Below are positions 7,395 through 16,515 of a stretch of 40,624 nucleotides of DNA, piece after piece. Within the stretch, counting starts at the first letter, position 1; each line of letters begins with the position of its first letter. The stretch comes from Candidatus Woesearchaeota archaeon (GTDB taxonomy: Archaea > Nanobdellota > Nanobdellia > Woesearchaeales > GW2011-AR9): contig JAGVYE010000050.1 of assembly GCA_018303445.1 (NCBI GenBank), forward strand, positions 1 through 40,624. The letters are read 5' to 3'. A program made the position numbers and the translations under genes. The notes beneath the pieces are model-generated. The model ran no database searches and was not told where the DNA came from. It saw only the letters and a list, made by a program, of their open reading frames with translations.

Positions 7395-9344
7395 TTAAGG
7401 TCTTAAAGCATTATTAATAATCGCTCCTGCAAATAAATTGAATAAAATCATTACGGCTCCGGCAATAAAGCAGTACAGCAGCGTTCCATTAATTAAACTC
7501 TTTCCTAGTTCATAGCGTTCTCCTAACTTGTCGGCTCCATTTTCAATGCCATTGCTAAGTATGGTAAGAATGTAAGCCAGCTGCACAACATACAAGCCAA
7601 CGACAATTTGAAAGTAATAAGTGGGAATGCCAATGCCAAAAATGTCAAGCAAGTCGCCAAACGCTCCTACTTGCTCACCTCGGCTGGCAAATTGTGCTAA
7701 TTGGGCACTAAGCTTGGTTAAAATGGTAGCAATCATCGATGTTATTCCCACGACAATTCCGGCAATGGCGGGGGTAAGAAATTTTACTTGTGATTTCATG
7801 GAAGAGATAATGTCCTCCATGAGATCTTTTAAGCGCTCTTCAACACGGTGGATTTCTTTAATATAATTGGCCATAGAGAGAAGAGCCTGCGCGGCAATGC
7901 GCGGTCCTTTCTTACTGCTCTCAACAAGAACTTTCATCGAGGATTCAATAACTTTGGAAGGGAAGTTTACTAATGCCCCCACTTTGGAGTTAAAAATGGC
8001 TTCCTCTAATCCCATGCCCAGTTTAGTCATATTTCTCTCTACGATGGTAAAGAAATCTCCCGAGATCGTTCCCTGCATAGTTTGTGCTATCTTGGCAAAA
8101 GCGATTTCTGCCGGCAGGCCATCACCAAGCCTATTGCCCAATTGAAAAAGGGCGGAAGAAAATTCGTCTTCCAAAGCTCTGGTTTGCTGTCGGATCTTAA
8201 TCACATTTTTTGACCGTAAGGAATAGTATAAACCGGCAGAACAGCCAATCCCGGCAATAAGAACCAGTGAAAGAATAGATGAAATCATGCCATACGGTCC
8301 AACTTGTTCGTCTGCGCTGCAGTTAAGAGAAGTTGTTGGGCAGACATAATCAAGAAATTTAAACTTGCCATCGAGTAATTGGATCTCGAAAGTTGGATCG
8401 AGAGTATGAAAAATGAGCGGACTTAAGCCAATTAGTAGTGTTACCGCAAAGACCAGGAGACTAAAGTATAAAGGATTGATGGCCAGGCTGATATTTTTAG
8501 CTAAGGGAATAACAACTTTACTTAACTTTTCAAATCCCGCTTTTTTTGTAAGATCCTCAATGCCATATCCTGAAGGCCTCTTGGAAAGAATGGTTTGTCC
8601 GAGATAGAAAACACTAATAGGCAAGGTAATATTGTAAAGAAGACTAATATAAATGATCATAATAATGGGAGAACTTTCACTGCTCAGGAAACTGACAACC
8701 AAAGGAAGAATTACTAGCCCCAAAATGGGGAGAATAATCCCCAGCATGTTCAGCATTGTCATCGGTGTTTTGAGATTATGGGCGTAATGGAGCATATTTT
8801 CGTACGTTCCATTGAGAATAACTTCTAGAGCTTTATCAAGCAAGGCTAAACGGCGTTCTTCTGAACCTTCAAATAACGATGATTCAATAAGATGGAATGA
8901 TTCCACAAATTCTTTGTTCCAATCTTTCCAGTACCCTAGGTAAGATTCAGCAGAATCACGAATGGTGCTAAATTTTTGTGTTTCTACGTCCCAGAGAAGT
9001 TTGCGAAAGTCAAGAGAAATTGGGGGATCGAGATGTTCTGCAGCAAACTCGATAGCTCTCTCGAGGTTGGAGGTATGGCGCATGTAAGTAACGAGGTAGA
9101 AAATGCTCTGGATCATTTGGTTGGAAGCCTTAATGCGCCATTTATTGGCGAGGAAAAGAGGAAAACGCTGCAGGGCAGGAATCATAAGCAGGCCGGCGCC
9201 AAGGCAAAAAAAGATGAGAAAAAACAGTGGTTTTTCTACTCCGAGAAGAATAGGTATGCTGAAAAAAATGAATGAGCCAAGAATGGCGACAATTAACCCG
9301 GCGAGGATCGAAAAAGAAAGAACACCGGAAGGGGTGCAATTCAA
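7395..9344 (-). CDS. FlaJ/TadC-type pilus or secretion membrane platform
   Basis: 649 residues with many hydrophobic segments grouped at the N-terminus, around residues 195-250 and 285-310, near 360-385 and at the C-terminus. Between them lie two cytoplasmic helical regions of the type II secretion F (T2SF) kind; the second contains FxxLGNRLGDGLPAEIAFAKIAQTM and a following KSSKKGPRIAAQALLSMANY block, as in archaeal FlaJ-like proteins. This class forms the inner-membrane platform driven by FlaI-type ATPases; one is encoded at 19710-21998. The only in-frame start is TTG at 9344, without a ribosome site. The frame stays open for about 29 coding-looking residues further upstream, with no usable start, so the true N-terminus is probably in the small ORF at 9404-9544 after a frame change. 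Confidence 0.85.
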   Translation of the reverse strand: MNCTPSGVLSFSILAGLIVAILGSFIFFSIPILLGVEKPLFFLIFFCLGAGLLMIPALQRFPLFLANKWRIKASNQMIQSIFYLVTYMRHTSNLERAIEFAAEHLDPPISLDFRKLLWDVETQKFSTIRDSAESYLGYWKDWNKEFVESFHLIESSLFEGSEERRLALLDKALEVILNGTYENMLHYAHNLKTPMTMLNMLGIILPILGLVILPLVVSFLSSESSPIIMIIYISLLYNITLPISVFYLGQTILSKRPSGYGIEDLTKKAGFEKLSKVVIPLAKNISLAINPLYFSLLVFAVTLLIGLSPLIFHTLDPTFEIQLLDGKFKFLDYVCPTTSLNCSADEQVGPYGMISSILSLVLIAGIGCSAGLYYSLRSKNVIKIRQQTRALEDEFSSALFQLGNRLGDGLPAEIAFAKIAQTMQGTISGDFFTIVERNMTKLGMGLEEAIFNSKVGALVNFPSKVIESSMKVLVESSKKGPRIAAQALLSMANYIKEIHRVEERLKDLMEDIISSMKSQVKFLTPAIAGIVVGITSMIATILTKLSAQLAQFASRGEQVGAFGDLLDIFGIGIPTYYFQIVVGLYVVQLAYILTILSNGIENGADKLGERYELGKSLINGTLLYCFIAGAVMILFNLFAGAIINNALRP

Positions 9345-9403
9345 GTGACTGGCATCCAGAGCTTCTTGTGTTTTGGCGGACTTTTTAGGATCTGTTTTTA
9401 ATT

Positions 9404-9544
9404 TTAATACGGATACAATTCGCGTTTGAAATCAGTGTATTCTTTAGAAGAGATCTTTTTTTCGAAGGCGGGCAGATCGCCAAATTCTTCCTTAATTTTT
9501 TGTTTATATTTTTCAATTAATTCTTGATGTTCATCGTCTTCCAT
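9404..9544 (-). CDS. 46-aa ORF, possible detached start of the FlaJ-like gene
   Basis: ATG at 9544 opens a charged 46-residue frame starting MEDDEHQELIEK and ending KRELYPY. It overlaps, in another frame, open sequence that continues into the FlaJ-like gene (reading about SVLKLKTDPKKSAKTQEALD). A one-base shift near the run TATTAAAATTAAAAA at the end of this ORF would join the two and give a protein of about 720 residues with a charged cytoplasmic N-terminus. Otherwise it is an independent small protein. I favour the first view but cannot prove it. Confidence 0.5.
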   Translation of the reverse strand: MEDDEHQELIEKYKQKIKEEFGDLPAFEKKISSKEYTDFKRELYPY

Positions 9545-9643
9545 CTCTAAAGCCTCTTTTTACTGATGAAGAGAAAGCAAGAGTCTTTAAAAAGATAGCG
9601 GAGGTGTTAAGTAAAGTTCTTAAGTATCCACTGGGTAAAGGAA

Positions 9644-9764
9644 GGTTGCCATCATTACACGAACGATCGTATCAAAAAACAAGTCTATTGCGGGAGGGGT
9701 TGTGCCATCCGGGAAGGTTCCCGCACTACTATTCTTAAAGCAAAAAAGTGAGTCGATGGCAACC
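9644..9764. other. inverted-repeat region upstream of purM
   Basis: The 353-nt stretch 9545-9897 has no gene I can defend. It contains GGTTGCCATC (9644-9653) pairing with GATGGCAACC (9755-9764), which encloses GCGGGA (9690-9695) pairing with TCCCGC (9719-9724) and the palindrome ACGATCGT. This could be a structured RNA or operator region of the purine operon. The purM promoter lies downstream of it, so it is probably not a leader riboswitch for purM. Open frames across it have no ribosome sites and stop in the structured part. Confidence 0.35.
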
Positions 9765-9863
9765 CCCCCAAGGCTTTACCAAGTGGGGCATAGTTGGAAA
9801 ATTGACTTAAAACAGGAAGATCTCTGTATAGAAAATTTGACCTGTGTTTTAAGCAATATAAAT

Positions 9864-9872
9864 GCATATAAA
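9864..9872 (+). promoter_or_regulatory. TATA box for purM
   Basis: CATATAAAT is centred about 30 nt before the ATG at 9898, indicating a leaderless or nearly leaderless transcript. It argues against the in-frame ATG at 9862, which would lie at the promoter itself. Confidence 0.6.
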
Positions 9873-9897
9873 TCTGTTTATTCCAACCCAGATATTT

Positions 9898-11061
9898 ATG
9901 GGTTATGATGCCGCGGATTATGAAAGAAGAGAAGAAGTTGCCATTCGTGATGGTAAAACCGCTTTAGCTAAGGCTCCTTGGTTATTTAATAGATCACGAT
10001 CTGAGACGAAAGGTTTTTTTGCTGAAGTTAAGTCTCATCCCGCCCTGAAAGATCATTTTGTGGCACATTGTGTTGATGGCATTGGCACGAAACTTTTTCT
10101 CAGCGCCTGGAGTGGGAATTATCGCACTATGGGAAGAGATGGCCTTGCCATGAATGCAAATGATATGGCTACTCTTATTCGTGCCTTTCCTTCTGAAGTA
10201 AATCTTTATTTTGCGGTTCAAGGGGGAGTTGAACAAGAGCATATGGGAGAAATAATGTCCGGTTTTGTCGATGCTCTGACGGCTATTCGTATCCCTAACG
10301 CACCATGGGACGTCAATATTGGAAAAATAGAAACGGCCTCTTTAGATGAAATGATCTCTTTAGGTGTTGCAGGGAAAGGGTGGGATGTTGGTGTTTCCCT
10401 CGTTGGTTATATTGAGAAATCTCTTGTTCCATTTTTGCGTCCTCAACCAGGGCATGTTATAGTCGGGGTTTCATCCACCGGTATGCACAGTAATGGTTAT
10501 ACCGCCGCGCGGCATGTGTTACTTACTCCCGATATTGAACCACGGGAAGAATGGAAAGCTCAGTATCAAGGACGTTTTTCTTTACATGATAAACCAGAAC
10601 TTCTTCAAGGCAGAACAATTCTCAAAGCCATGCTGGAAGCAACGGCACTTTATACTGTTGAGGCAGCTTTGATCGGTCGGCAATTTTCTAACTGTGATAT
10701 TTATGGAATTAATATAACGGGAAACGGGCTGCATAATTTTAATCGAGCTGGTAAGGGGGTTTCTTTTGAGATAACTGATCCTCTAGACCCATTGCCCATT
10801 CACAAACTTCTCGTTCAAGAGTCTCATTGGGATCCCCAAACAGCTTATAAAAAGCAGAACATGGGGATGGGATTTGCCTATGTCGTTCCTTCGTTGGAAA
10901 TCGCAGAAGGCATGGTAAGATTAATTAATAAAAGAAGCGAGAATAAGGCTCAAATTGTAGGCGAAGTGGCTAAAGCACGTGAAGGAGAAACAGTCCTACG
11001 CACGACGTTGCACAAACCTTATGAAGGACCAGCTCTTGAATTTGTAGGATATAATAGCTGA
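9898..11061 (+). CDS. purM: phosphoribosylformylglycinamidine cyclo-ligase (AIR synthase)
   Basis: 388 residues, ATP-dependent closure of FGAM to AIR, the fifth step of purine synthesis in the cytosol. The N-terminus starts MGYDAADYERRE, matching the Y-x-x-AGVD-like opening of the family. Further signatures are CVDGIGTK near residue 62, the GLAMNANDM region (family: metal/ATP site of the PurM/PurL superfamily), and GHVIVGVSSTGMHSNGY near 186, which matches the conserved G-D-x-x-x-G-x-x-S-S-G-x-H-S-N-G-Y of PurM. It is a little longer than the usual 345 or so residues. The start is chosen from the TATA spacing. It leads a plus-strand purine cluster with guaB and purA. Divergent from bacterial enzymes, but the assignment is firm. 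Confidence 0.88.
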   Translation: MGYDAADYERREEVAIRDGKTALAKAPWLFNRSRSETKGFFAEVKSHPALKDHFVAHCVDGIGTKLFLSAWSGNYRTMGRDGLAMNANDMATLIRAFPSEVNLYFAVQGGVEQEHMGEIMSGFVDALTAIRIPNAPWDVNIGKIETASLDEMISLGVAGKGWDVGVSLVGYIEKSLVPFLRPQPGHVIVGVSSTGMHSNGYTAARHVLLTPDIEPREEWKAQYQGRFSLHDKPELLQGRTILKAMLEATALYTVEAALIGRQFSNCDIYGINITGNGLHNFNRAGKGVSFEITDPLDPLPIHKLLVQESHWDPQTAYKKQNMGMGFAYVVPSLEIAEGMVRLINKRSENKAQIVGEVAKAREGETVLRTTLHKPYEGPALEFVGYNS

Positions 11062-11098
11062 GATAATTGGGAGGAAGATATTTCATACATTTTCTAAA

Positions 11099-12625
11099 AT
11101 GATGGAGACAATTGGACTTGCAAAAACTGAATTCTTTGAGGAGATGAGAAAACAGGGCCTTGCTCTTGCTTTTGATGATGTACGCTTAGAAACAGATCAT
11201 TCTGAGATCATGCCGGCTGATGTTGATATTACTTCTTTTTTCTCACGGGGGATTCAATTAAAGATTCCCCTCGTCAGTGCAGCGATGGATAAGGTCACAG
11301 AACATCGTATGGCGATCGCCATGGCTAAATTAGGCGGGCTGGGAATTATTCATAAAAATCTTACACCAGAGCAACAAGCGGCAGAAGTAGCTCGAGTGAA
11401 ATACCATTTACATGGCTTAATTCATAAGCCTATTGAAGTAAGAGATACCGATACTATCGACGTAATTCTTCGAAGGCGAGAGGAAAAATGGTATCGTTTC
11501 CATACTTTCCCGGTTATAAATTCAGAAGGAAAGTTAGTGGGAATTCTCACGCAAAATGATTTTGATTTTTGTCGAGACCAATCACTTTTAGCAGCGACGG
11601 TAATGACTCCCTTCAGTAATTTAGTAAAAGTGGACGAAACTGATAACGTTGATGTACAGCGTGCTTATGAAATAATGATGGAGAGCAAGAAAAAAGTTTT
11701 ACCTGTCCTAAGAAACGATGGCACTTTACAAGGAATGTATGTTTTCAGCGACGTCAAAAGAATTGTTTCTGGTGAATCTTCTAGATATAATATCGATAAC
11801 CAAGGTAGATTGCGTGTCGGAGCAGCTATCGGCGTCTGTGATGATGCTTTGGCGCGACTTGAAAAGTTAGTTCCGTTACAAATAGATGTTGTCGTTATCG
11901 ACACGGCTCATGCTGATTCTAAATCAGTTATAGATACGCTGAGAGAAATTAAAGAGCAATATTCTTCTCTTGAAGTCGTCGTAGGAAATGTTTCTTCGCC
12001 ACCCTCGGTTCGAAGATTAGCATATGCTGGCGCTGATGGGATAAAAGTTGGGCAAGGCCCAGGATCTATTTGTACAACTCGCGATGTTGCGGGTATTGGC
12101 ACACCTCAAGTGACGGCCGTTTACTGGTGCAGTCTCGAAGCGAAAAGACATAACATTCCTGTTTGCGCTGATGGAGGAATTACACATACAGGAGATATTA
12201 CGATTGCGATGGGAGCTGGAGCGTATTCGGTAATGTTGGGAAATAAACTTGCCGGAACAAATGAATGTCCAGGAGAAGTTCTTTTAATGGAAGGGCGGCA
12301 AGTGAAAGTGTATAGGGGTATGGGTTCAATTGGAGCTATGAAAGCGTACAGAAGTTCTCGAGAACGGTATCGACAAGGAGATGTTCCTGCAGGTAAATTA
12401 GTGCCTGAGGGAATTGAAGGTTTTGTTGAGTATAAAGGACCAGTGGAAATGGTGGTACATCAATGTGTTGGCGGATTGCGAAGTGGAATGGGTTACGTCG
12501 GAGCAAGGAATGTAGAAGAATTGATTCAGAAAGCGCGTTTCTTGCGTTTAACAGGCGCTGGACAGCGGGAATCACATCCCCATGACTTGCTGAAGATTCA
12601 ACCTGCCCCAAATTATGAGAGGTAA
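11099..12625 (+). CDS. guaB: inosine-5'-monophosphate dehydrogenase
   Basis: 508 residues. Oxidises IMP to XMP with NAD+, the committed step to GMP. The TIM-barrel halves flank a pair of CBS domains at about residues 108-225. The active-site loop GPGSICTTR carries the catalytic Cys325, and the substrate-binding [19 protein letters not shown] and flap-region elements are present, so it should be active. Two ATG codons in tandem begin the gene at 11099 and 11102. The GGGAGGAAG about 20 nt upstream is rather far for a ribosome site. It follows purM by 37 nt and is followed by purA after 5 nt, so the three probably form an operon. Confidence 0.95.
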   Translation: MMETIGLAKTEFFEEMRKQGLALAFDDVRLETDHSEIMPADVDITSFFSRGIQLKIPLVSAAMDKVTEHRMAIAMAKLGGLGIIHKNLTPEQQAAEVARVKYHLHGLIHKPIEVRDTDTIDVILRRREEKWYRFHTFPVINSEGKLVGILTQNDFDFCRDQSLLAATVMTPFSNLVKVDETDNVDVQRAYEIMMESKKKVLPVLRNDGTLQGMYVFSDVKRIVSGESSRYNIDNQGRLRVGAAIGVCDDALARLEKLVPLQIDVVVIDTAHADSKSVIDTLREIKEQYSSLEVVVGNVSSPPSVRRLAYAGADGIKVGQGPGSICTTRDVAGIGTPQVTAVYWCSLEAKRHNIPVCADGGITHTGDITIAMGAGAYSVMLGNKLAGTNECPGEVLLMEGRQVKVYRGMGSIGAMKAYRSSRERYRQGDVPAGKLVPEGIEGFVEYKGPVEMVVHQCVGGLRSGMGYVGARNVEELIQKARFLRLTGAGQRESHPHDLLKIQPAPNYER

Positions 12626-12630
12626 AGATT

Positions 12631-14157
12631 ATGTCGATCGTAGCTGTTATAGGAACTCAATGGGGAGACGAGGGAAAAGGCAAAGTCGTGGATCGGTATG
12701 GCCAACAAGCACACTGGGTGGTACGTTATCAAGGAGGAAACAATGCGGGACATACCATTGTCGTTGGTAATGAAAAGAAAATTTTGCATTTAATTCCTTC
12801 CGGAGCTATGCATCCTCAGGCAGGAGTTGCTTTAGGGCAAGGCGTGGTCATCTCTCCTGAAGCGTTAATACAAGAAATTGAATCATTATCTGGTGTTTAT
12901 ACTTTAGAAAGTCGTCTTAAAGTTGATTTACGAGCTCATGTTGTTACACCGATGCAGATTGCTGCTGATATTCAACGAGAGCAACGAGGGAGTGGCGTTG
13001 GTTCAACTCGTAATGGAATTGGGCCCTGTCATGAGGACAGAGCTGGAAAACGAGGTGTACGCTGTGGTGATTTTCTTTTTAATCCTGAACAGGCACGACG
13101 ACAATTGGAAAAGCAGATTGAACATTGGAGTTATGCTGGTTCTGGTGAGCAGGTTTTTATGGAACTTGCAGGCTTCATTAGAAAATTAGAAAAAATTTTT
13201 GCTAATGTAACGGACCTGGTCCTTGATGCTTATCAGCAGGGAAAGAATATTTTATTGGAAGGAGCTCAAGGACATCTTCTAGACCCGGATTTTGGCACTT
13301 ATCCTCATGTAACGTCGTCAAATCCGGGAATTGCTGGCATCGCTGCTGGGCTGGGAATAGATCCTCGTCTGGTGTCGCATGTTACTGGTGTCGTCAAAGC
13401 GGTCATGACGAGAGTCGGCGATGGTGCTTTTCCATCCCAATTAGTCCAGGAGCGATGGCAGAAAGAAGAAGTGATGAAATTTATCTATGAAAAAGAAGGC
13501 ATAACAGCTGAAGAATTTGAGGCCCATGATTCAAAAACACAGAACGTGATACGAAAGAAGTGGGCAGCACAATTTAGTTTACCTGAAGATTACGCTTACG
13601 TGATGCAGCATTTATCTGATGCGGAAAAGTATGTGCAAGGACAAACTGTTGATCCTCTCCCTGAACGTTTGGCTACCATTTTAGGTTCTGGTGAAAGAAA
13701 ACAAACGAGGTTAAATCATCTCTTAGGAATGTACTTTATGGCGGCAGCAGGAGAATTTGGCGCCACTACGGGAAGGCCTCGAAGAACAGGATGGTTAGAT
13801 TTAGTGGCATTGAAGGATGCAGTCGAAAAGAATGGTATTAATGGATTGGCCATAACGAAACTTGATTGTTTGGGTGATTTGCCTGAAGTAAAAGTTGTGG
13901 TTGGTTATTCGCTTGAAGATCAAACTGTTTCTAAATTTCCAGAATTTCGTTTACAGGGGGCTATTCCGGTCTATGAATGTCTTTCTGGATGGGACAGTAG
14001 AGCTGTGACACGAGCAAGCATATTTGTGGAATTGCCAGGAGGAGCGCAGTCCTATGTAAGAAGAATAGAAGACTTTGTTCATTGCCCAGTCCATATCATT
14101 GGCACAGGGCCAGGAAGAAATCAAGCAATAGAATTACATCATCCGTTTAGCTTTTAG
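12631..14157 (+). CDS. purA: adenylosuccinate synthetase with large insertion
   Basis: 508 residues against about 430 in most PurA proteins. Joins IMP and Asp using GTP, the first step to AMP. The P-loop GDEGKGK has catalytic Asp13, and GHT has His41, at the same numbers as in E. coli. IMP-binding elements GSTRNGIGP and GAQGHLLDPDFGTYPHVTSSN, and the late GEFGATTGRPRRTGWLD block, are all present. Between GDGAFPSQL (about 270) and GEFGATTG (about 373) there are some 85 extra residues, charged and helical, where other PurA proteins have a short loop. The ATG lies 5 nt after guaB's stop, with GAGAGG overlapping that stop as ribosome site. AMP and GMP branch genes are thus co-encoded. Confidence 0.93.
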   Translation: MSIVAVIGTQWGDEGKGKVVDRYGQQAHWVVRYQGGNNAGHTIVVGNEKKILHLIPSGAMHPQAGVALGQGVVISPEALIQEIESLSGVYTLESRLKVDLRAHVVTPMQIAADIQREQRGSGVGSTRNGIGPCHEDRAGKRGVRCGDFLFNPEQARRQLEKQIEHWSYAGSGEQVFMELAGFIRKLEKIFANVTDLVLDAYQQGKNILLEGAQGHLLDPDFGTYPHVTSSNPGIAGIAAGLGIDPRLVSHVTGVVKAVMTRVGDGAFPSQLVQERWQKEEVMKFIYEKEGITAEEFEAHDSKTQNVIRKKWAAQFSLPEDYAYVMQHLSDAEKYVQGQTVDPLPERLATILGSGERKQTRLNHLLGMYFMAAAGEFGATTGRPRRTGWLDLVALKDAVEKNGINGLAITKLDCLGDLPEVKVVVGYSLEDQTVSKFPEFRLQGAIPVYECLSGWDSRAVTRASIFVELPGGAQSYVRRIEDFVHCPVHIIGTGPGRNQAIELHHPFSF

Positions 14158-14164
14158 ATTTTAT

Positions 14165-14212
14165 TCCCATCTCGGTTAATACCCCGCAGCTCTGCTGCGA
14201 TTGGGAGTTTCA
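14165..14212. repeat. hairpin repeat with GGGGTAT signature (copy A)
   Basis: The stem CGCAGC-TCT-GCTGCG (14185-14199) sits inside TCCCATC/GATTGGGA arms. Read on the minus strand it runs GAAACTCCCAATC, hairpin, GCGGGGTATTAACC. The same frame of conserved words recurs at 37943-37999. It follows the purA stop and is followed by a T run, so it may also serve as a terminator. Confidence 0.6.
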
Positions 14213-14246
14213 TTTGTTTTTTTTACTTATGTTTTTTCCCGTAATC

Positions 14247-14255
14247 TTTTTAAAG
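14247..14255 (+). promoter_or_regulatory. TATA box for the suf operon
   Basis: TTTTAAAGA is centred about 27 nt before the sufB ATG at 14278, with no ribosome site in between. A leaderless suf transcript is likely. Confidence 0.55.
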
Positions 14256-14277
14256 AAACTTCACAATCGTTAAGTTT

Positions 14278-15699
14278 ATGGTGAAAGCAGTTCAAATGCA
14301 AGAGAAAGTAGTACCACAAATTGAGATTAAAAGAGATATCTATGAAGAAGCCGATGCTCATAAAGCGCGATTTATCGCTCCTCCTGGTATAAATGAAGAA
14401 GTTGTAAGGTTAATTTCTACAACAAAAAATGAGCCTGAATGGATGTTACAAAAGCGGTTGAAAGGGTTAGAGCATTTTCAAAAAACGGCGCTTCCTGCTT
14501 TTGGGCCCAATTTACAAGATTTAGATTTGAATGATATTGTTTATTTTGTTGATCCTAATGCGAAAGAATCGGATACCTGGGAAAAAGTTCCAGAAGAAAT
14601 TAAAAGAACGTTTGACCGTTTAGGAATTCCTGAAGCAGAGAAAAGTGTTCTGGCTGGAGTTGGAGCACAGTATGATTCCGGCGTCGTGTATCATAATTTA
14701 CATAAAAAGCTGAAAGAGATAGGGGTTATTTTTGAGAATATGGATGCAGCTGTACAAAAGTATCCAGAGATGGTGAAAAAATATTTCATGACGAAATGTG
14801 TTCCCCTAACCGATCATAAGTTTGCGATGTTACATGCTGCCGTCTGGAGCGGAGGCACATTCATTTATGTGCCAAAAGGGGTGAAAGTAGATTTGCCGCT
14901 CCAAGCCTATTTTAGAATGAATGCACAAAAAGGTGGACAATTTGAGCATACCCTTATTATCGTTGATGAAGGGGCAGAGCTGCATTACATTGAAGGCTGT
15001 TCCTCGCCTCGGTATAGTGAAAATTCATTGCATGCGGGATGTGTTGAAATTTTTGTCCTCGAAGGAGCAAAAATGACTTATTCTTCCATTGAAAACTGGA
15101 GTAAAAATGTGTATAATCTTAATACGAAACGGGCCATTGTGCAGAAAGACGGGCATATGAAGTGGCTCAATGGCAATGTAGGAAGTGCTATAACGATGTT
15201 GTATCCTTGTTCCGTCCTTGTCGGAGAGGGGGCATCAAGCGATAGCGTCGGCATTGCCTTTGCGGGGAAAGGCCAGCATCATGATACGGGTAGTAAAGTT
15301 TTTCATGCGGCGCCAAATACTTCTTCGACTATTGATGCCAAGAGCATTTCTAAAGATGGAGGAATCGCAACATACCGCGGTTTAATTCATGTTGCTCCTA
15401 CGGCGCAGAATTGTAACGCTTTTATGAGATGTAATGGGTTAATCTTAGATAAAACGTCGCGCTCTGATGCTATTCCGGTTTTGCAAATTAAGAATTCTGA
15501 AGTAAATGTGGCGCATGAAGCAACCGTTGGCAGGATCGGCGATGAAGAAATCTTTTATCTTATGAGCCGAGGTTTGAGTGAAAATGAGGCGGTCAAAATG
15601 ATTGTTTCAGGATTTGTCGGACCATTGACAAAAGCCTTGCCACTGGAATATGCCGTCGAGTTAAACAAGTTAATAGAGTTAGAGATGGAAGGGCATTGA
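14278..15699 (+). CDS. sufB: Fe-S assembly scaffold protein SufB
   Basis: 473 residues, the standard SufB length. SufB with ATPase SufC (and usually SufD) forms the scaffold on which Fe-S clusters are built. Family blocks are present: SVLAGVGAQYDSGVVYHN, the right-handed beta-helix core (FIYVPKGVKVDLPLQAYFR and EGAELHYIEGCSSP), TAQNCNAFMRCNGLILDKTS with conserved Cys, and the C-terminal INxEV-x-x-AHEATVGRI region with the His/Glu pair. No separate SufD is encoded in the window, so a SufB homodimer with SufC is likely, as in other minimal archaeal systems. First gene of the suf operon. Confidence 0.95.
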   Translation: MVKAVQMQEKVVPQIEIKRDIYEEADAHKARFIAPPGINEEVVRLISTTKNEPEWMLQKRLKGLEHFQKTALPAFGPNLQDLDLNDIVYFVDPNAKESDTWEKVPEEIKRTFDRLGIPEAEKSVLAGVGAQYDSGVVYHNLHKKLKEIGVIFENMDAAVQKYPEMVKKYFMTKCVPLTDHKFAMLHAAVWSGGTFIYVPKGVKVDLPLQAYFRMNAQKGGQFEHTLIIVDEGAELHYIEGCSSPRYSENSLHAGCVEIFVLEGAKMTYSSIENWSKNVYNLNTKRAIVQKDGHMKWLNGNVGSAITMLYPCSVLVGEGASSDSVGIAFAGKGQHHDTGSKVFHAAPNTSSTIDAKSISKDGGIATYRGLIHVAPTAQNCNAFMRCNGLILDKTSRSDAIPVLQIKNSEVNVAHEATVGRIGDEEIFYLMSRGLSENEAVKMIVSGFVGPLTKALPLEYAVELNKLIELEMEGH

Positions 15700-15723
15700 A
15701 TGGTTTCTTAGGTGTTTGTGAAC

Positions 15724-16509
15724 ATGGGAAAAATACATTTCAAAAATCGAAAAGGACAGCGTATCGTCGCCTTAGTTGATAGATCTCAGAAAAATCAACA
15801 AGGGCTTGTTTTTGTTACACACGGATTAGGAGGATATAAAGAACAAGATCATATTAAAACATTTGCTGATGCTTTCAAAGAAGAAGGTTTTACTGTTGTT
15901 CGTTTCGATGCCACTAATGCTTTTGGAGAGAGCGATGGTAAATACGAAAATGCAACTACTACTAATTATTTTGAAGATTTGGAAGATGTCATCTCCTGGT
16001 CATCAACTCAAGATTGGTATACGGAGCCGTTTTGGTTAGCAGGGCATAGTTTAGGCGGACTTTCTATAATCTTATTTGCAGAAAAATTTCCTGATAAAGT
16101 CAAAGCCATAGCTCCTATATCTACTGTTGTTTCCGGAAAATTAAGTTTAGAATCTCCAAAATACAAAAAGAATGAGATTTTAAAGATCTGGAAAGAAAAT
16201 GGTTGGAGGATAGAGAAGAGTACCTCACGACAAAGGGCAATTAAGAAACTTAAATGGTCTCATATGGAAGATAGGCTAAAATATGATGTTTTAAATAATA
16301 TTGATAAGCTTACAATGCCCGTTTTACTTATAGTTGGAGATCAGGACGATTCTACTCCGCTTGAACATCAACAAATATTATTTGATGCTATCTCCAGAAA
16401 AAAAGAATTACATCTTATTAAAAACGCCCCTCATACATTTCAGGAAATGGAACATTTAGCTGAGATCAAAGAAATTTTTAGAAATTGGATCGACAAAAAT
16501 AAATCCTAA
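15724..16509 (+). CDS. alpha/beta hydrolase in the suf operon
   Basis: 261 residues from the ATG at 15724, which has AGGTG 9 nt upstream; GTG codons at 15712 and 15718 are in frame. The catalytic triad is readable: nucleophile Ser109 in GHSLGG, an Asp at 206 or 208 in GDQDDSTP, and His237 in APHTF. The oxyanion HG motif is THGLGGYKEQ near the N-terminus. It belongs to the serine aminopeptidase/acylglycerol-lipase-like hydrolases; the substrate is unknown. It lies between sufB and the sufSU fusion with short gaps, so it is cotranscribed with Fe-S genes, which is not a usual pairing. Confidence 0.85.
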   Translation: MGKIHFKNRKGQRIVALVDRSQKNQQGLVFVTHGLGGYKEQDHIKTFADAFKEEGFTVVRFDATNAFGESDGKYENATTTNYFEDLEDVISWSSTQDWYTEPFWLAGHSLGGLSIILFAEKFPDKVKAIAPISTVVSGKLSLESPKYKKNEILKIWKENGWRIEKSTSRQRAIKKLKWSHMEDRLKYDVLNNIDKLTMPVLLIVGDQDDSTPLEHQQILFDAISRKKELHLIKNAPHTFQEMEHLAEIKEIFRNWIDKNKS

Positions 16510-16515
16510 AATAAA

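Noticed and set aside
9702-9908. 68-codon plus-strand open frame before purM
   Set aside because: GTG start without ribosome site, crosses the inverted repeats and the purM promoter, and shows no domain.
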